A stretch of DNA of 64,000 nucleotides from Pantoea sp. RIT-PI-b (lineage in GTDB: Bacteria; Pseudomonadota; Gammaproteobacteria; Enterobacterales; Enterobacteriaceae): the NCBI RefSeq assembly GCF_001187905.1, contig NZ_LGIS01000012.1:558001-622000 (forward strand), written 5' to 3'. The position numbers and the translations under genes were made by a program. Within the stretch, counting starts at the first letter, position 1. The number at the start of each line of letters is the position of its first letter. Under the pieces are notes generated by a model. It was not told the DNA's origin, made no database searches, and saw only the letters and a program-made list of their open reading frames with translations. Below, piece by piece: positions 62,620-64,000 of the stretch.

Positions 62620-64000
62620 ATGACGCAACAGCCGCAAATTAAATATCGCCACGATTACCGTGCGCCGGATTACACCATTACCGACATCGACCTGACGTTT
62701 GAACTGGATGCCGCCTCTACGCGCGTTACGGCGGTCAGTCAGGTCAAGCGACTGGGTGCTGCGGATGCGGAGCTGCGCCTTGATGGTGAAGACCTCACGC
62801 TGGTGTCGCTAGCGGTGGATGGCAATCCATGGTCGCATTATCGCGAAGAAGAGGGCGCGTTGTTCATTAGCCAGGTGCCGGACAACTTTACCTTGACCAT
62901 CATTAATGACATCCATCCGGATAAAAACACCGCGCTGGAAGGGTTATATCAATCTGGCGAAGCGCTTTGTACCCAATGTGAAGCCGAAGGTTTCCGCCAC
63001 ATCACCTGGTATCTCGACCGCCCGGATGTGCTGGCGCGCTTTACCACCACCATTATTGCCGATGCCGCACGCTATCCTTATTTACTCTCGAACGGCAACA
63101 AGCTGGAGAGCGGGCGCCATGAAGATGGCCGTCATTGGGTGAAGTGGCAAGATCCCTTCCCGAAACCCTGTTACCTGTTTGCGCTGGTAGCCGGTGATTT
63201 CGACGTGCTACGTGACAGTTTCACCACCCGCTCAGGCCGCGATGTGGCGCTGGAGATCTTTGTCGACCGCGGCAATCTGGATCGCGCCGATTGGGCGATG
63301 ACCTCGCTAAAAGCCAGCATGAAGTGGGATGAAGAGCGCTTCAACCTCGAGTATGACCTCGACATCTTTATGATCGTTGCGGTGGATTTCTTCAATATGG
63401 GCGCGATGGAGAACAAAGGTCTCAACGTCTTCAACTCCAAATATGTGCTGGCGAAAGCCGAAACGGCCACCGACAAAGATTATCTTGGCATTGAAGCGGT
63501 TATTGGACATGAGTATTTCCACAACTGGACGGGTAACCGCGTCACCTGCCGCGACTGGTTCCAGCTCAGCCTGAAAGAGGGCCTGACGGTGTTCCGCGAT
63601 CAGGAGTTCAGTTCAGACCTCGGTTCACGTGCGGTCAACCGCATTGATAATGTGCGCGTGATGCGTGGTGCGCAGTTTGCCGAAGACGCCAGCCCCATGG
63701 CGCATCCGATCCGACCGGATCAGGTGATCGAGATGAACAACTTCTACACCTTAACGGTATACGAGAAAGGTTCGGAAGTGATCCGCATGATGCACACCTT
63801 GCTCGGCGAAGAGAATTTCCAGAAGGGCATGCAGCTCTATTTCGAGCGCCACGATGGCAGCGCTGCCACCTGTGATGATTTTGTGCAGGCGATGGAAGAT
63901 GCCTCCAACGTTGATCTTTCTCAGTTCCGCCGCTGGTACAGCCAGGCGGGCACGCCAATCCTGACGGTGCGCGATGACTACAATCCTGAGCTTGAGCAGT
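62620..64000 (+). CDS. pepN: Aminopeptidase N (partial, C-terminus beyond window)
   Basis: M1-family zinc aminopeptidase, the main cytoplasmic broad-specificity aminopeptidase. The first 460 residues are present and the frame is open to the right edge (the E. coli protein is 870 long). The N-terminal beta domain begins MTQQPQIKYRHDYRAPDY. The catalytic domain has GAMENKG (exopeptidase motif, near 261) and HEYFHNW (HExxH, His297/Glu298/His301). The third zinc ligand is the Glu in LKEGLTVFRDQEF (near 320), and the transition-state Tyr lies in YTLTVYEKG. Numbering coincides with E. coli PepN. GAAGGA precedes the ATG at 62620. Confidence 0.97.
   Translation, partial: MTQQPQIKYRHDYRAPDYTITDIDLTFELDAASTRVTAVSQVKRLGAADAELRLDGEDLTLVSLAVDGNPWSHYREEEGALFISQVPDNFTLTIINDIHPDKNTALEGLYQSGEALCTQCEAEGFRHITWYLDRPDVLARFTTTIIADAARYPYLLSNGNKLESGRHEDGRHWVKWQDPFPKPCYLFALVAGDFDVLRDSFTTRSGRDVALEIFVDRGNLDRADWAMTSLKASMKWDEERFNLEYDLDIFMIVAVDFFNMGAMENKGLNVFNSKYVLAKAETATDKDYLGIEAVIGHEYFHNWTGNRVTCRDWFQLSLKEGLTVFRDQEFSSDLGSRAVNRIDNVRVMRGAQFAEDASPMAHPIRPDQVIEMNNFYTLTVYEKGSEVIRMMHTLLGEENFQKGMQLYFERHDGSAATCDDFVQAMEDASNVDLSQFRRWYSQAGTPILTVRDDYNPELEQ

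Overview
The window is a stretch of enterobacterial chromosome. Nearly every protein aligns by eye, from memory, with its Escherichia coli counterpart, and the gene order follows the E. coli K-12 20-minute region: lysO, ybjD, cspD, clpSA, infA, aat, cydCD, trxB, lrp, ftsK, lolA, rarA, serS, ycaD, pflAB-focA, ycaO, serC-aroA, cmk, rpsA, ihfB, ycaI, msbA, lpxK, ycaQ, ycaR, kdsB, ycbJ, elyC, cmoM, mukFEB, ldtD, mepK, gloC, aspC, ompF, asnS, pncB, pepN. Several E. coli genes are missing from this scaffold (aqpZ, ybjX, macAB, serW, dmsABC, ycaL), and the proteins diverge moderately. This fits a non-Escherichia member of the Enterobacterales, and Erwiniaceae (Pantoea/Erwinia) is my best guess. No species can be named from the sequence alone.

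Region by region. 1-3007 is accessory DNA: a visibly AT-rich minus-strand pair made of a degenerate GNAT-like protein and the start of a nonribosomal peptide synthetase (NRPS) that runs off the left edge, followed by an AT-rich gene-free stretch. 3008-9288 carries lysine export (lysO), an OLD-family ATPase/nuclease (ybjD), the cold-shock-like replication inhibitor cspD, the ClpS-ClpA protease adaptor and unfoldase, and initiation factor IF1. 9289-15986 carries the N-end-rule transferase aat (which makes substrates for ClpS/ClpAP), the thiol exporter cydDC, thioredoxin reductase and the global regulator lrp. 15987-24490 carries ftsK, lolA, rarA, serS and an MFS transporter. 24491-31087 is the anaerobic formate block (focA-pflB-pflA, with an FNR-like site) and ycaO. 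31088-36794 is the serC-aroA and cmk/rpsA/ihfB block.

36795-44093 is an envelope operon, ycaI-msbA-lpxK-ycaQ-ycaR-kdsB, joining lipid A transport and phosphorylation with Kdo activation. 44204-45862 holds ycbJ and elyC tail to tail. 45987-53272 is the cmoM-mukF-mukE-mukB chromosome-condensation operon with overlapping genes. It is followed by two peptidoglycan enzymes (ldtD, mepK) and glyoxalase gloC. 56691-64000 holds an ERIC repeat, aspC, the porin ompF with an OmpR-type upstream region, asnS, pncB and the start of pepN, which runs off the right edge.

The housekeeping part is ordinary. The only candidate for an undescribed system is the NRPS/GNAT-like pair at the left edge, of which only the beginning is visible. 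Smaller points of interest are a degenerate kinase fold (ycbJ), an altered constriction loop in OmpF, perfect inverted repeats in three intergenic regions (cspD/clpS, the lrp leader, ycaO/serC) and the ERIC element. I saw no rRNA, tRNA, CRISPR array, insertion sequence or prophage. Comparisons with E. coli are from memory and were not computed.
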